A stretch of 35,262 bases of DNA from Alphaproteobacteria bacterium. Its GTDB lineage: Bacteria; Bacteroidota; Bacteroidia; Chitinophagales; Chitinophagaceae. The stretch is taken from positions 1 to 35,262 of the forward strand of contig JASGCT010000022.1 in assembly GCA_030053915.1 (NCBI GenBank), written 5' to 3'. Made by a program: the position numbers and the translations under genes. Below the pieces are notes generated by a model. That model searched no databases. It was given only the letters and a program-made list of their open reading frames with translations, and was not told the DNA's origin. This document shows, one piece after another, positions 16,850 to 24,897 of the stretch (the first letter of the stretch is position 1; the number at the start of each line of letters is the position of its first letter).

Positions 16850-18514
16850 ATGAATACACAAAACACATTTTCTTTTAATCTATTAAAATATAAGCCTTTT
16901 CTTGGTTATAGTTTAGTTTTTGTACTTTTATTGGCTTATTCTTGTACAAAATTTGTAGGCTTAAACCAAAATTCTGATATTGTTTACACCCCTTCCATAA
17001 AAACAGATTCTGTTATTAATATCACCAATCAATCTGCCCAAATTTCTTTTTCCATTATAGACTCAGGAAACCTCCCTATTATTAGTAAAGGCATTTGTTG
17101 GGATACTACCAATAACCCTACTGTACTCGATAGCGTTTATTATTCAAAACTCAATAGTAAGTCGCAATCTATTATCATTCAAAGTTTAAACCCACAAACT
17201 ACTTATTATGTTAGAAGCTTTATCGAAAATGAAGTCGGGTTTCGCTATGGAAATCAAATATCGTTCACTACAAATGCAACCTATATCCCACCAACCGTTC
17301 TAACCAGAAATGCCACCAATATATCTGCCAATTACTGCGCAATAACTATCAAAGTAACTAAAACTGGGAGTTTGCCAATTTCTAAATATGGTATTGTTTG
17401 GGCATCACATTCACAACCCACATTTAATGATTCTATCAAAATTACAAGCTATAATACCGATAGTTTAACCAAAGGATTTTTTAATTTAATGCCCTCACAA
17501 AACTACTATTTTAAAAGCTTTGCAATAAATAATAAAGATACTATTTTTGGTAATGAAGTTACAGTTAGAACTTTAGACCAAAACCCTGAAATTTCAGTCT
17601 CTGAAGCTGAAAATATAACAACCAATTCAGCACAAATTCATGTTTTTTTAAATATGGGCACTGTAACACTTTTAGCCAAAGGTGTCTGCTGGAGTACCAA
17701 TCCTAACCCCTCACTCAACAACTATTTCTCTAAAGACCCTACAACTACTAACGAAAATTTTATTGCAAACTTAAATAATTTAGTCGCAGCGACTACTTAT
17801 TACTATCGCGCTTTTTTTATTACAACTACAGATACAATCTATTCACAGCCCGACCAAAGTTTTACCTGCCTACAAATAACATCTTTACCAACAACCAGAA
17901 CCCTTTCAATATCAATGATCACAGGTAACTCAGCCCAATTTAGTGGCACTGTTGTCTCAAATGGTAATGCCCCCATAACCGAAATGGGTTTTTGTTATAG
18001 CAAAACACCCACACCAAGCCCATCTAACGGCACTTGCGTTGTAACTAATTCTATCAATGGCAATAATTTTAACTATACCGCCACAAATTTAGATAACCAA
18101 GCCACCTATTATGTTAGGGCTTATTCTAAAAATAGCGTTGGAACATCTTATGGCAGCGACTCAAGTTTTACAACCATTAATGCTAACCTATATCAAAATT
18201 TATACAGCGCCAATTTTACAAATAGCCCCAACGTTTCAGGCACAGCAATTATTCAAGTAAATGGTGCCATGCAATACCGTGTTTTTTTAACCAATAATTT
18301 TACCTCAACACAAGGTCCTGATATTCACGTATTTTTATCTCCAACCGCCCAGCCCGTTATTGGTCAAGCCATCGATTTAGGTAAAATTAAAAGCACCTCC
18401 GGAGATCAATATTATACCATTACTGGTAGCCCCAATTTTAATACGTTTAAATACGTCTCTTTACATTGTGTACCCTTTAACCACTTTTGGGGCGCCGCTA
18501 AAGTAGTGCCATAG
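16850..18514 (+). CDS. Lipoprotein with four FN3-like repeats and a C-terminal DM13 domain
   Basis: A 554-residue cell-envelope protein. A hydrophobic N-terminal segment ends in LLLAYSC, a plausible lipobox with Cys32. Four FN3-like repeats of about 100 residues follow. Each has a GICW/GIVW/GVCW/GFCY motif and most end in a TTYYVRAF-type strand and a GxxYG turn. The last 100 residues match the DM13 domain: SGTAIIQVNG, NNFTSTQGPDIHVFLSP, IDLGKIKSTSGDQYYTI and a terminal HCVPFNHFWGAAKVV with the conserved Cys. DM13 has been proposed as a redox or heme/electron-transfer domain, but this is unproven. Its place directly before trpE (8 nt) probably reflects shared transcription rather than shared function. 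Confidence 0.8.
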   Translation: MNTQNTFSFNLLKYKPFLGYSLVFVLLLAYSCTKFVGLNQNSDIVYTPSIKTDSVINITNQSAQISFSIIDSGNLPIISKGICWDTTNNPTVLDSVYYSKLNSKSQSIIIQSLNPQTTYYVRSFIENEVGFRYGNQISFTTNATYIPPTVLTRNATNISANYCAITIKVTKTGSLPISKYGIVWASHSQPTFNDSIKITSYNTDSLTKGFFNLMPSQNYYFKSFAINNKDTIFGNEVTVRTLDQNPEISVSEAENITTNSAQIHVFLNMGTVTLLAKGVCWSTNPNPSLNNYFSKDPTTTNENFIANLNNLVAATTYYYRAFFITTTDTIYSQPDQSFTCLQITSLPTTRTLSISMITGNSAQFSGTVVSNGNAPITEMGFCYSKTPTPSPSNGTCVVTNSINGNNFNYTATNLDNQATYYVRAYSKNSVGTSYGSDSSFTTINANLYQNLYSANFTNSPNVSGTAIIQVNGAMQYRVFLTNNFTSTQGPDIHVFLSPTAQPVIGQAIDLGKIKSTSGDQYYTITGSPNFNTFKYVSLHCVPFNHFWGAAKVVP

Positions 18515-18522
18515 TCGTTTTT

Positions 18523-19920
18523 ATGAATTACCCAAACACAATTCTTAATGTCAATACCCAAATTTTAAGGGCTGATATTTTTACCCCTGTTTCAGTTTAC
18601 TTAAAACTAAGAGACCTATACCGTGATGCCATTTTATTAGAAGCCACCGATTTTAAAGCTTTAGAAAATTGCTGGTCGTTTATCTGCCTAAACCCTATTG
18701 CCGGATTTGAAATTACTAATTTTAATCGCTTCGAATTTAAACGCCCTAACCAACTTCCAGAACAACACGACATAAACCCAGACTTTAATCTAAACGCCGA
18801 ACTACAAAATTTCATGAACTCATTTAGTTTTCAAAATAACCCTACAAAATATCAATATTCGCAAGGACTCTATGGCTATTTCTCTTACGAAACCATTGGC
18901 TTTTGGGAACATCAAAACTTAGTAAAACAACAAAGCCCTAAAATACCTATCACCCGATTTAGATTATATAAATTTGTGATTGCCTTTAATCATTTTAACC
19001 ACGAAATGATTTTATTCGAAAACGCCCTTCCCAACGAAAATTCAGAACTCAATTTTTTAGCAAACCAAATTGCTAACGCCTCCTTTGTTGAATATCAAGC
19101 AGAAGTTGCCGAAAACACAAGTTCAAATATTTCTAATGAAGAGTATCTGTCAATGGTTCAAAAGGGTATTCATCATTGCCTAAAAGGCGATGTCTTCCAA
19201 ATTGTGCTCAGCCGCAGTTTTCAACAAAAATTCAAAGGCGATGACTTTGACATATACCGCAAACTTCGCTCCATTAACCCTTCACCATTTTTATTTTATT
19301 TTGATTATGGTAACTATCGCATCTTTGGCTCATCGCCCGAAGCTCAAATCATTGTCAAAAATAATACCGCTACCATTCATCCTATTGCCGGTACATTTAA
19401 AAGAACTGGCAACGAAGCCCACGACAATCTTAAAGCCGCAGAACTTCTTAAAGACGAAAAAGAATTAGCTGAACATATTATGCTGGTTGACTTAGCCCGG
19501 AATGACCTCAGCGTCTTTTGCCATCAAGTAGATGTTGTAAAACTGAAACAAATTCAATATTACAGCCACGTCATTCATATTGTAAGTGAAGTGAAAGGTC
19601 ATTTTTCTAAAGATGTATCTTCTTTAGATTTATTCTCAAAAACCTTCCCAGCCGGCACATTAAGCGGTGCACCTAAAATTAAAGCCATGCAACTTATTAA
19701 TGCACTCGAAACAACCCCAAGAGGCTTTTATAGCGGTAGTATTGGCTTTTTAGGCTGCGATGGCTCTATCAACCAAGCTATTATGATCCGAACAGCCCTA
19801 AGCCAAAATAATACCCTTACCATACAAGCTGGCGCTGGTATTGTTGCCAAAAGTAACCCCGAAAGCGAATTAAACGAAGTCAATACCAAATTACAAGCCC
19901 TTAAAAACGCCATGCTATGA
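18523..19920 (+). CDS. trpE: Anthranilate synthase component I
   Basis: Converts chorismate and ammonia to anthranilate, the first step of tryptophan synthesis, as the large subunit with TrpG. The 465-residue chorismate-binding fold shows GDVFQIVLSRSF, SPFLFYFDYGNYRIFGSSPE, HIMLVDLARNDL, TFPAGTLSGAPKIKAMQLI and IQAGAGIVAKSNPESE. The PIAGTFKRTG motif has Ala where aminodeoxychorismate synthase (PabB) typically has Lys, which supports TrpE. Its stop overlaps the trpG start in an ATGA arrangement, indicating translational coupling. No leader peptide with tandem Trp codons was seen upstream. Confidence 0.95.
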   Translation: MNYPNTILNVNTQILRADIFTPVSVYLKLRDLYRDAILLEATDFKALENCWSFICLNPIAGFEITNFNRFEFKRPNQLPEQHDINPDFNLNAELQNFMNSFSFQNNPTKYQYSQGLYGYFSYETIGFWEHQNLVKQQSPKIPITRFRLYKFVIAFNHFNHEMILFENALPNENSELNFLANQIANASFVEYQAEVAENTSSNISNEEYLSMVQKGIHHCLKGDVFQIVLSRSFQQKFKGDDFDIYRKLRSINPSPFLFYFDYGNYRIFGSSPEAQIIVKNNTATIHPIAGTFKRTGNEAHDNLKAAELLKDEKELAEHIMLVDLARNDLSVFCHQVDVVKLKQIQYYSHVIHIVSEVKGHFSKDVSSLDLFSKTFPAGTLSGAPKIKAMQLINALETTPRGFYSGSIGFLGCDGSINQAIMIRTALSQNNTLTIQAGAGIVAKSNPESELNEVNTKLQALKNAML

Positions 19921-20504
19921 AAATTTTAGTCATTGATAACTACGATTCTTTTACCTATAACTTAGTCTATTTAATTAAAGAAATTCGTCCTACAGATATT
20001 ACCACAGTATGGCGTAATGATACGTTTAAAATCGAAGATGTCAAAGATTTTGATAAAATTTTACTCTCACCCGGACCTGGCATACCAAAAGAAAGTGGTC
20101 TCCTTTTAAAAACTATCATTGAATACGCCCCAACCAAATCTATTTTGGGTGTCTGTTTAGGGCTTCAAGCCATCGGCGAATGCTTTGGTGGCACGCTTCA
20201 TAACCTCGATGCCGTATATCATGGCATACAAACCGACATTAACATCCTGCCCAATACCAATCCAAAATATCTTCAACTTTATAACAATATACCGCCAACT
20301 TTTAAAGCAGGACGCTACCACAGTTGGGTCGTCCAAAAAAATAATTTTCCCGCCGAAAACCTTACCATTACCTGCGAAGATAATGATGGCTATATTATGG
20401 GAATGCATCACAATGTTTACGATGTTCAAGGTGTGCAATTCCATCCCGAAAGTATTCTAACCCCTCATGGTAATATCATGCTCAAAAATTGGCTGCAACA
20501 CTAA
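19917..20504 (+). CDS. trpG: Anthranilate synthase component II (glutamine amidotransferase)
   Basis: Class I glutamine amidotransferase subunit that releases ammonia from glutamine and channels it to TrpE. Length 195 residues. The oxyanion block is LLSPGPGIPKESGLL. The catalytic triad is Cys80 (GVCLGLQAIGE), His176 and Glu178 (VQFHPES). Its gene starts inside the trpE stop codon, and pairing with the PIAGT-type TrpE assigns it to tryptophan rather than folate synthesis. A dual trpG/pabA role cannot be excluded. Confidence 0.95.
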   Translation: MKILVIDNYDSFTYNLVYLIKEIRPTDITTVWRNDTFKIEDVKDFDKILLSPGPGIPKESGLLLKTIIEYAPTKSILGVCLGLQAIGECFGGTLHNLDAVYHGIQTDINILPNTNPKYLQLYNNIPPTFKAGRYHSWVVQKNNFPAENLTITCEDNDGYIMGMHHNVYDVQGVQFHPESILTPHGNIMLKNWLQH

Positions 20505-20606
20505 AAATAATAGAATCATGTCGTATCATTATCATTTTATTTTTCTGTGTTTAAACTCACGAAATAGAACAATTTTTGATAATAAAAGTCTAAATAATTA
20601 ATAAGC

Positions 20607-21590
20607 ATGAATCCCAATTATTTTAACAATTCTTTAAGCCAACAGGAAGCGGAATCGCTAATGAATTGTATAGTAGATGGCAGTTTTAACGAATTTCAAA
20701 TTGCCGCTATCTTAGGAAAATTCACCAATCGTAACCTAACCCTCGACGAGTTAAAAGGATTTATAATAGCACTCAAGAATAAAATGCTTCCTGTACATTT
20801 AAACCAACCTAATTTAATTGATATTGTTGGCACCGGCGGCGATGGTAAAAATAGTTTTAATATCTCTACTTTAGCCTGCTTTGTAGTTGCTGGGGCAGGA
20901 TTTAAAGTTGCTAAACACGGTAATTTTGGAGCCTCAACGCATTTTGGAGCCTCTCATATCATGCAATTTCTTGGTTATCAATTTTCTAACGATTCCAATA
21001 AACTTCAAGCTGAAATAGACCAAGCTAATGTTTGTTTTTTGCACGCCCCACTTTTTCACCCAGCACTGAAACAAGTTGCATCTATCCGTAAAAGCCTCGG
21101 CTGGCGCACCATTTTTAACTATTTAGGACCCTTACTAAACCCCGCCACGCCTTCCATGCAACTCATCGGCGTCAATAACCATAGTACCCAAAGACTATAC
21201 AATTATTACTTGCAACAAACCAAAGCTCATTTTGCCATTGTCCACTGCTTAAATGGTTACGATGAAATTTCGCTTACCAACGAAACCAAAATTTTAACAA
21301 ACCAGGATGCCTTAGTTTTACACCCAAGTTTTTTTACTAAAATGAAAATAAATCCAGAACATCTTTTTGCTGAAACACAACCACAACAAGCTTCCCAGCA
21401 TTTTATGAATCTATTAAAATCTAAAACACCCAACCCACAAAATCAAGTTGTTATCGCCAATGCTGCCTTAGCAATCCACATTGCCCAACCACAACACAAC
21501 TTGGCAAATTGCTTTGAAATTGCCTCTGAAGCTTTATACAGTGGCAAAGCCTTAGCTTGTTTAGAAAAATTATTAAACTTACAAAAATAA
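20607..21590 (+). CDS. trpD: Anthranilate phosphoribosyltransferase
   Basis: Transfers a phosphoribosyl group from PRPP to anthranilate. The protein has 327 residues. The PRPP loop DIVGTGGDGKNSFNIST is intact and followed by VAKHGN. RKSLGWRTIFNYLGPLLNPA is the family signature of the anthranilate channel. The segment after KHGN reads FGASTHFGASHIMQ, same length as in homologues but with several positions unlike the usual RSVSSKSGSAD-type loop. The gene follows trpG after a 102-nt gap in which no strong promoter or terminator is seen, and precedes trpC by 4 nt. Confidence 0.94.
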   Translation: MNPNYFNNSLSQQEAESLMNCIVDGSFNEFQIAAILGKFTNRNLTLDELKGFIIALKNKMLPVHLNQPNLIDIVGTGGDGKNSFNISTLACFVVAGAGFKVAKHGNFGASTHFGASHIMQFLGYQFSNDSNKLQAEIDQANVCFLHAPLFHPALKQVASIRKSLGWRTIFNYLGPLLNPATPSMQLIGVNNHSTQRLYNYYLQQTKAHFAIVHCLNGYDEISLTNETKILTNQDALVLHPSFFTKMKINPEHLFAETQPQQASQHFMNLLKSKTPNPQNQVVIANAALAIHIAQPQHNLANCFEIASEALYSGKALACLEKLLNLQK

Positions 21591-21594
21591 TGTT

Positions 21595-22380
21595 ATGAAT
21601 ATCCTCGAAGAGATTATCAGTCATAAACACCAATCCTTACAAAACCAATGCCTTATTAATATCGAAATCATAAATAACCCCGTTCCAAAACAAGAAAAAT
21701 ATTCTTTAAAAAACACATTGTTGCAAACCACCAAACCATTAATAATTGCCGAATTTAAACGCAAATCTCCTTCAAAAGGAATTTTAAATGACCAGGCTAA
21801 TGTATCTGATGTCGTTAATGCCTACTATCAAAACGGCGCATCCGCTATTTCCGTCTTGACTGACGAAACCTATTTTAAAGGACATATCAACGATTTAAAA
21901 CAAGTCAGCCATCTACCAATCCCATTTTTACGAAAAGATTTTATCATTCATGAATCGCAAATCGATGAAGCCGCCGCCGCAGGCGCAAGTATTATTCTGT
22001 TAATAGCCGCCTGTTTAACGAAACAAAGACTAAAAGAATTAGCAATTTATGCAAAATTACACAAGTTAGAAACCCTCTTAGAAGTCCATACCCAAGCCGA
22101 ATTAGATGCAATGAATGATGCCATAGATATCATCGGTATCAATAATAGAAATTTAAAAACCTTTGAAGTTAATCTTAAAACTTCTCAAGATATTGCCCCC
22201 TTAGTACCCAAAAATATCCCCTGCATTTCCGAAAGCGGTATTAAAACTATTCACGACATTCAAGCTCTTTTTGAAAACGGCTGCCATGGCTTTTTAATCG
22301 GTGAACAATTTATGTCTCAAACTGCACCGGCACAAGGATTTATCAACTTTATGACCGAATTAAATACAAAGTTTAACTAA
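21595..22380 (+). CDS. trpC: Indole-3-glycerol-phosphate synthase
   Basis: Closes the indole ring to give indole-3-glycerol phosphate. The 261-residue TIM barrel has the family motifs IIAEFKRKSPSKG (catalytic Lys pair), ASAISVLTDETYFKG, LRKDFIIHESQIDEAAAAGA, IIGINNRNLKTFEVNL and CISESGIKT. It is a separate protein, not fused to TrpF as in enteric bacteria. Neighbour gaps are 4 nt to trpD and 6 nt to trpF, so it lies in the same transcript. Confidence 0.96.
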   Translation: MNILEEIISHKHQSLQNQCLINIEIINNPVPKQEKYSLKNTLLQTTKPLIIAEFKRKSPSKGILNDQANVSDVVNAYYQNGASAISVLTDETYFKGHINDLKQVSHLPIPFLRKDFIIHESQIDEAAAAGASIILLIAACLTKQRLKELAIYAKLHKLETLLEVHTQAELDAMNDAIDIIGINNRNLKTFEVNLKTSQDIAPLVPKNIPCISESGIKTIHDIQALFENGCHGFLIGEQFMSQTAPAQGFINFMTELNTKFN

Positions 22381-22386
22381 TGTATC

Positions 22387-23022
22387 ATGAGCATGAAAAT
22401 CAAAGTCTGCGGATTAACTTGCCTGCCCCAATTATACTATTTAGATGCTTTAAATATCAACTTCTTAGGGTTCATTTTTTACGAACCCTCACCTCGATAT
22501 GTTTTAAAATATAATTCTCTAAAAAACCTACAAAACTTAAACCTAAAACACGCTCAAACTGTTGGCGTTTTTGTTGATGAAAATATTGATATACTTATAA
22601 ATATTGCTAATAAAATTGGTTTAAATTGTATTCAATTACACGGCAACGAAAATCCAGATTATTGCATGGTTTTAAAAAGTAAAGGATTCCAAATTATTAA
22701 GGTTTTTAAAATAGATTTACAAGGAAATTTAAATAACGATTATTTTAAAGATTTTGAACCTTGGTGCGATTATTTTATGTTCGATACCCTAACCCCAAAA
22801 CAGGGTGGGGCAGGGCAATCCTTCCCATGGCATACCATACAGAACCTCCATTTTAACCGCCCTTATTTTTTAAGCGGTGGCATACAACTATCTAATATTC
22901 AAGATATTAAATTCCTGCCACATCAACCCTTTTCAATTGATATTAACTCTAAATTTGAATGGACACCAGGCTTTAAAAATACCTCTAAAATTATACAAGC
23001 CCTTGAAATATTAAGACAATAG
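22387..23022 (+). CDS. trpF: Phosphoribosylanthranilate isomerase
   Basis: Isomerises phosphoribosylanthranilate to the carboxyphenylamino-deoxyribulose phosphate used by TrpC. The 211-residue barrel starts KIKVCGLT (the catalytic Cys of the KICG-type motif). It continues with NFLGFIFYEPSPRYV, VGVFVDE, CIQLHGNE, the catalytic Asp region YFMFDTLTPKQGGAGQSF and FLSGGIQLSNI, and ends FSIDINSKFEWTPGFKN. The start may be the ATG at 22387 or 22393. It is the last trp gene here; trpB and trpA, which often follow in Bacteroidota, are missing. Its last 12 nt overlap the convergent ketosynthase-like gene. Confidence 0.94.
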   Translation: MSMKIKVCGLTCLPQLYYLDALNINFLGFIFYEPSPRYVLKYNSLKNLQNLNLKHAQTVGVFVDENIDILINIANKIGLNCIQLHGNENPDYCMVLKSKGFQIIKVFKIDLQGNLNNDYFKDFEPWCDYFMFDTLTPKQGGAGQSFPWHTIQNLHFNRPYFLSGGIQLSNIQDIKFLPHQPFSIDINSKFEWTPGFKNTSKIIQALEILRQ

Positions 23023-23550
23023 ATAAAAATCTAATTCCCAATCATGATGACCACGATATTCAACCCAACCACCTAAAACATATTTACTCTTATTGTCTTT
23101 TAAACATAAGCGCGCCATCTCCCTAAAAAAAGTTACATCAAATTGCTCCTGAATCAAAAATAATATTTCAGCTTTAAAACGATAGGCAATGGCTATCTCA
23201 GACAAACAAATATTAGGTAAAGTATTCACAAACATTGCAGGACTAATATGTTGTGCGCCATCCTGCATCAATTTCGCATGTTCATTATCGGCATGATAAC
23301 TACTCATAGAATTCATACCTATTAATGAAACATCTTGACAATTAAGAATATATCTATTATATTGTATTAAAAAACTCGCCCCTAAATAAGCTAATTTACC
23401 TAAAAAATCCATTTTGTAAAATTTTGGATAATCTAAAGCCAAAAATTGATACAGCCCTTTAAAAATATCCATATTATCTAAACTTTTTATGACTATTTCC
23501 GTTTCATTATAAAAAATGTTTGTTTGCTTAATTTGAATTCTGGCTTCCAT
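23011..23550 (-). CDS. Small ketosynthase-like protein of the flexirubin/aryl-polyene cluster type
   Basis: A 179-residue protein resembling the short beta-ketoacyl-synthase-like proteins annotated as 3-oxoacyl-ACP synthase in Bacteroidota flexirubin (dialkylresorcinol/aryl polyene) clusters. The family-type blocks are YPKFYKMDFLGKLAYLGASF (41-60), the Ser/Asp stretch IGMNSMSSYHADNEH and ISPAMFVNTLPNICLSEIAIAYRF (102-125). It covers only part of a thiolase fold and shows no ketosynthase active-site cysteine in a recognisable motif, so it is probably a non-catalytic partner. No acyl carrier protein, acyltransferase or other cluster gene lies in the window. The assignment rests on remembered motif patterns. 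Confidence 0.55.
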   Translation of the reverse strand: MEARIQIKQTNIFYNETEIVIKSLDNMDIFKGLYQFLALDYPKFYKMDFLGKLAYLGASFLIQYNRYILNCQDVSLIGMNSMSSYHADNEHAKLMQDGAQHISPAMFVNTLPNICLSEIAIAYRFKAEILFLIQEQFDVTFFREMARLCLKDNKSKYVLGGWVEYRGHHDWELDFYLLS

Positions 23551-23616
23551 ATTGCAAATATCCCATTTTTTTTATAATAAATTACGAATTTTGACATTTT
23601 TTTATCTTTTTATTTG

Positions 23617-23624
23617 TAACTTTA
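23617..23624 (+). promoter_or_regulatory. Possible -7 element before the DinB gene
   Basis: TAACTTTA differs from TAnnTTTG at the last base and lies 13 nt before the ATG at 23638. A TTTTGAC stretch at 23589-23595 could serve as the -33 element, with 23 nt between its TTG and the -7 box, slightly long. Confidence 0.35.
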
Positions 23625-23637
23625 CAAAATTTTAATT

Positions 23638-24132
23638 ATGATAAAACAAGTTATTATAGGTGAGTTTAAACTGGAAACAGAAAGTACACGCAAGCTATTA
23701 AATGCAATTCCTGATGATGTTTTAACCTATCGTCCCCAACCTAATTTATGGTCTATTGCCGAATTAGCCAGCCACATCGCCGAAACCTATAATTGGTATG
23801 AAGGCACTTTTAATCAGGATGAATTTGATATGGCAACCTATAAATACGATAAAGGCGATATTAGTAAAACAGCTCATATTGTTGCTAAATTTGAAGAAAA
23901 CGTGGCTAAAGCTACCCAAGTACTCGACGGTTTTCAAGAAGTGAGCTTAATGAACCAATGGACTATGAAAATGGGCGATAATATCTTAATGCCTCCTATG
24001 CCTAAATATAATGTGATACGTGGGTTCTTATTTAACCACCTCTACCATCATCGCGGGCAATTAGTAAGTTTATTACGTGTGAATGGTTGTAAAGTGCCCG
24101 TTATGTATGGTAATACTGCCGACAGCAAATAG
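23638..24132 (+). CDS. DinB-family (four-helix, metal-binding) protein
   Basis: A 164-residue soluble protein of the DinB/YfiT superfamily. It has the typical start with a helix, then NAIPDDVLTYRPQPNLWSIAELASH, where His46 is the first metal ligand, and the C-terminal FNHLYHHRGQLVSLLR, where His134 and His138 complete the metal site. Members include thiol-dependent S-transferases such as bacillithiol transferases and many uncharacterised proteins; the substrate is unknown here. It is a single-gene unit divergent from the ketosynthase-like gene and convergent with eutC, leaving only 24 nt between the stops. Confidence 0.87.
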   Translation: MIKQVIIGEFKLETESTRKLLNAIPDDVLTYRPQPNLWSIAELASHIAETYNWYEGTFNQDEFDMATYKYDKGDISKTAHIVAKFEENVAKATQVLDGFQEVSLMNQWTMKMGDNILMPPMPKYNVIRGFLFNHLYHHRGQLVSLLRVNGCKVPVMYGNTADSK

Positions 24133-24157
24133 AACAAATATCTTCACAGAATTTGTT
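24133..24157. terminator. Weak inverted repeat between convergent DinB and eutC genes
   Basis: AACAAAT (24133-24139) and ATTTGTT (24151-24157) are exact inverted repeats around an 11-nt loop, between the two convergent stop codons. The stem has a single G:C pair. It may be a bidirectional terminator, but the match could be chance in AT-rich DNA. Confidence 0.3.
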
Positions 24158-24897
24158 TATAAATTATTTTTGGAAACATACGAACATTTCAACGTTACGC
24201 CTGATGTTTTTTGCCTTAACATTTCTAAACACAATTCGTAACACTGCTCACTTGCTAATTTTATAGATAATCCTAAAGGATGAATGTTAGATATACATTG
24301 CCTACACTCATCTGTTTTACCAACTTCTGGTTGATATATTAAATACAGCCCCAAACTATCCCTAACCGTCAAACCGGGTCGCTCACCAATAATCATAATG
24401 GCTATGTTGGCTTTTAAATAATAGCCAATTTCATTTTCCACAGCAACCCTTGCCTGATCTACAATACATAGCGGCGCCAAACTCAATTTATTTTTGGTAA
24501 AAATACGCCATAAATTTTTTACTAAAACCGCCGCATAGTTTTGAACTGCCTCTGATGATAAACCATCGCCAATTATTATTGAAATATCACACCGTTGCGG
24601 TTTTAATTTCAATAGCTGATTCTTAGAATGCTTATCAAGCCTCCTTCCCAAATTGGGATTTAATAAATAATCGTTTCGATTGCGAACCTGAGTATGTAAT
24701 AACAAAACCCGACTGATGTTGCTCAGTTTTAATGCCAATTCTGAAACGACTAATGGACTATTGACCGCCATTTTTGCTAAGGCTAAGCCTAATTTGAAAT
24801 TTAAGACGGCTGGGGTCGTTAACGAAACCCCAGTTTCTGGTAAAAATATTCTGGCGATACTTTTGGGTACCTCAGGTTGTGCTGAAACTGGTCTCAT
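24157..24897 (-). CDS. eutC: Ethanolamine ammonia-lyase small subunit
   Basis: Small subunit of the adenosylcobalamin-dependent enzyme that splits ethanolamine into acetaldehyde and ammonia; it forms part of the cobalamin site. At 246 residues it is shorter than the roughly 295 of E. coli, because the non-conserved N-terminal arm is missing. Conserved blocks include SIARIFLPETGVSLTTPAVLNF, DISIIIGDGLSSEAVQNYA, IVDQARVAVENEIGYYL, IMIIGERPGLTVRDSLGLYL and TDECRQCISNIHPLGL. It follows eutB with a 4-nt ATGA overlap, consistent with stoichiometric co-translation. Confidence 0.94.
   Translation of the reverse strand: MRPVSAQPEVPKSIARIFLPETGVSLTTPAVLNFKLGLALAKMAVNSPLVVSELALKLSNISRVLLLHTQVRNRNDYLLNPNLGRRLDKHSKNQLLKLKPQRCDISIIIGDGLSSEAVQNYAAVLVKNLWRIFTKNKLSLAPLCIVDQARVAVENEIGYYLKANIAIMIIGERPGLTVRDSLGLYLIYQPEVGKTDECRQCISNIHPLGLSIKLASEQCYELCLEMLRQKTSGVTLKCSYVSKNNL

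Noticed and set aside
20157-20460. Open frames on both strands inside trpG
   Set aside because: They lie entirely inside a well-supported gene, have no family motifs, and look like by-products of codon use.
18523-20504. pabB/pabA (aminodeoxychorismate synthase) instead of trpE/trpG
   Set aside because: The PIAGT motif and the following trpD, trpC and trpF genes support anthranilate synthase.
20505-20606. Internal promoter, attenuator or small gene in the trpG-trpD gap
   Set aside because: No TAnnTTTG box, stable hairpin or start-proximal frame could be supported in these 102 nt.
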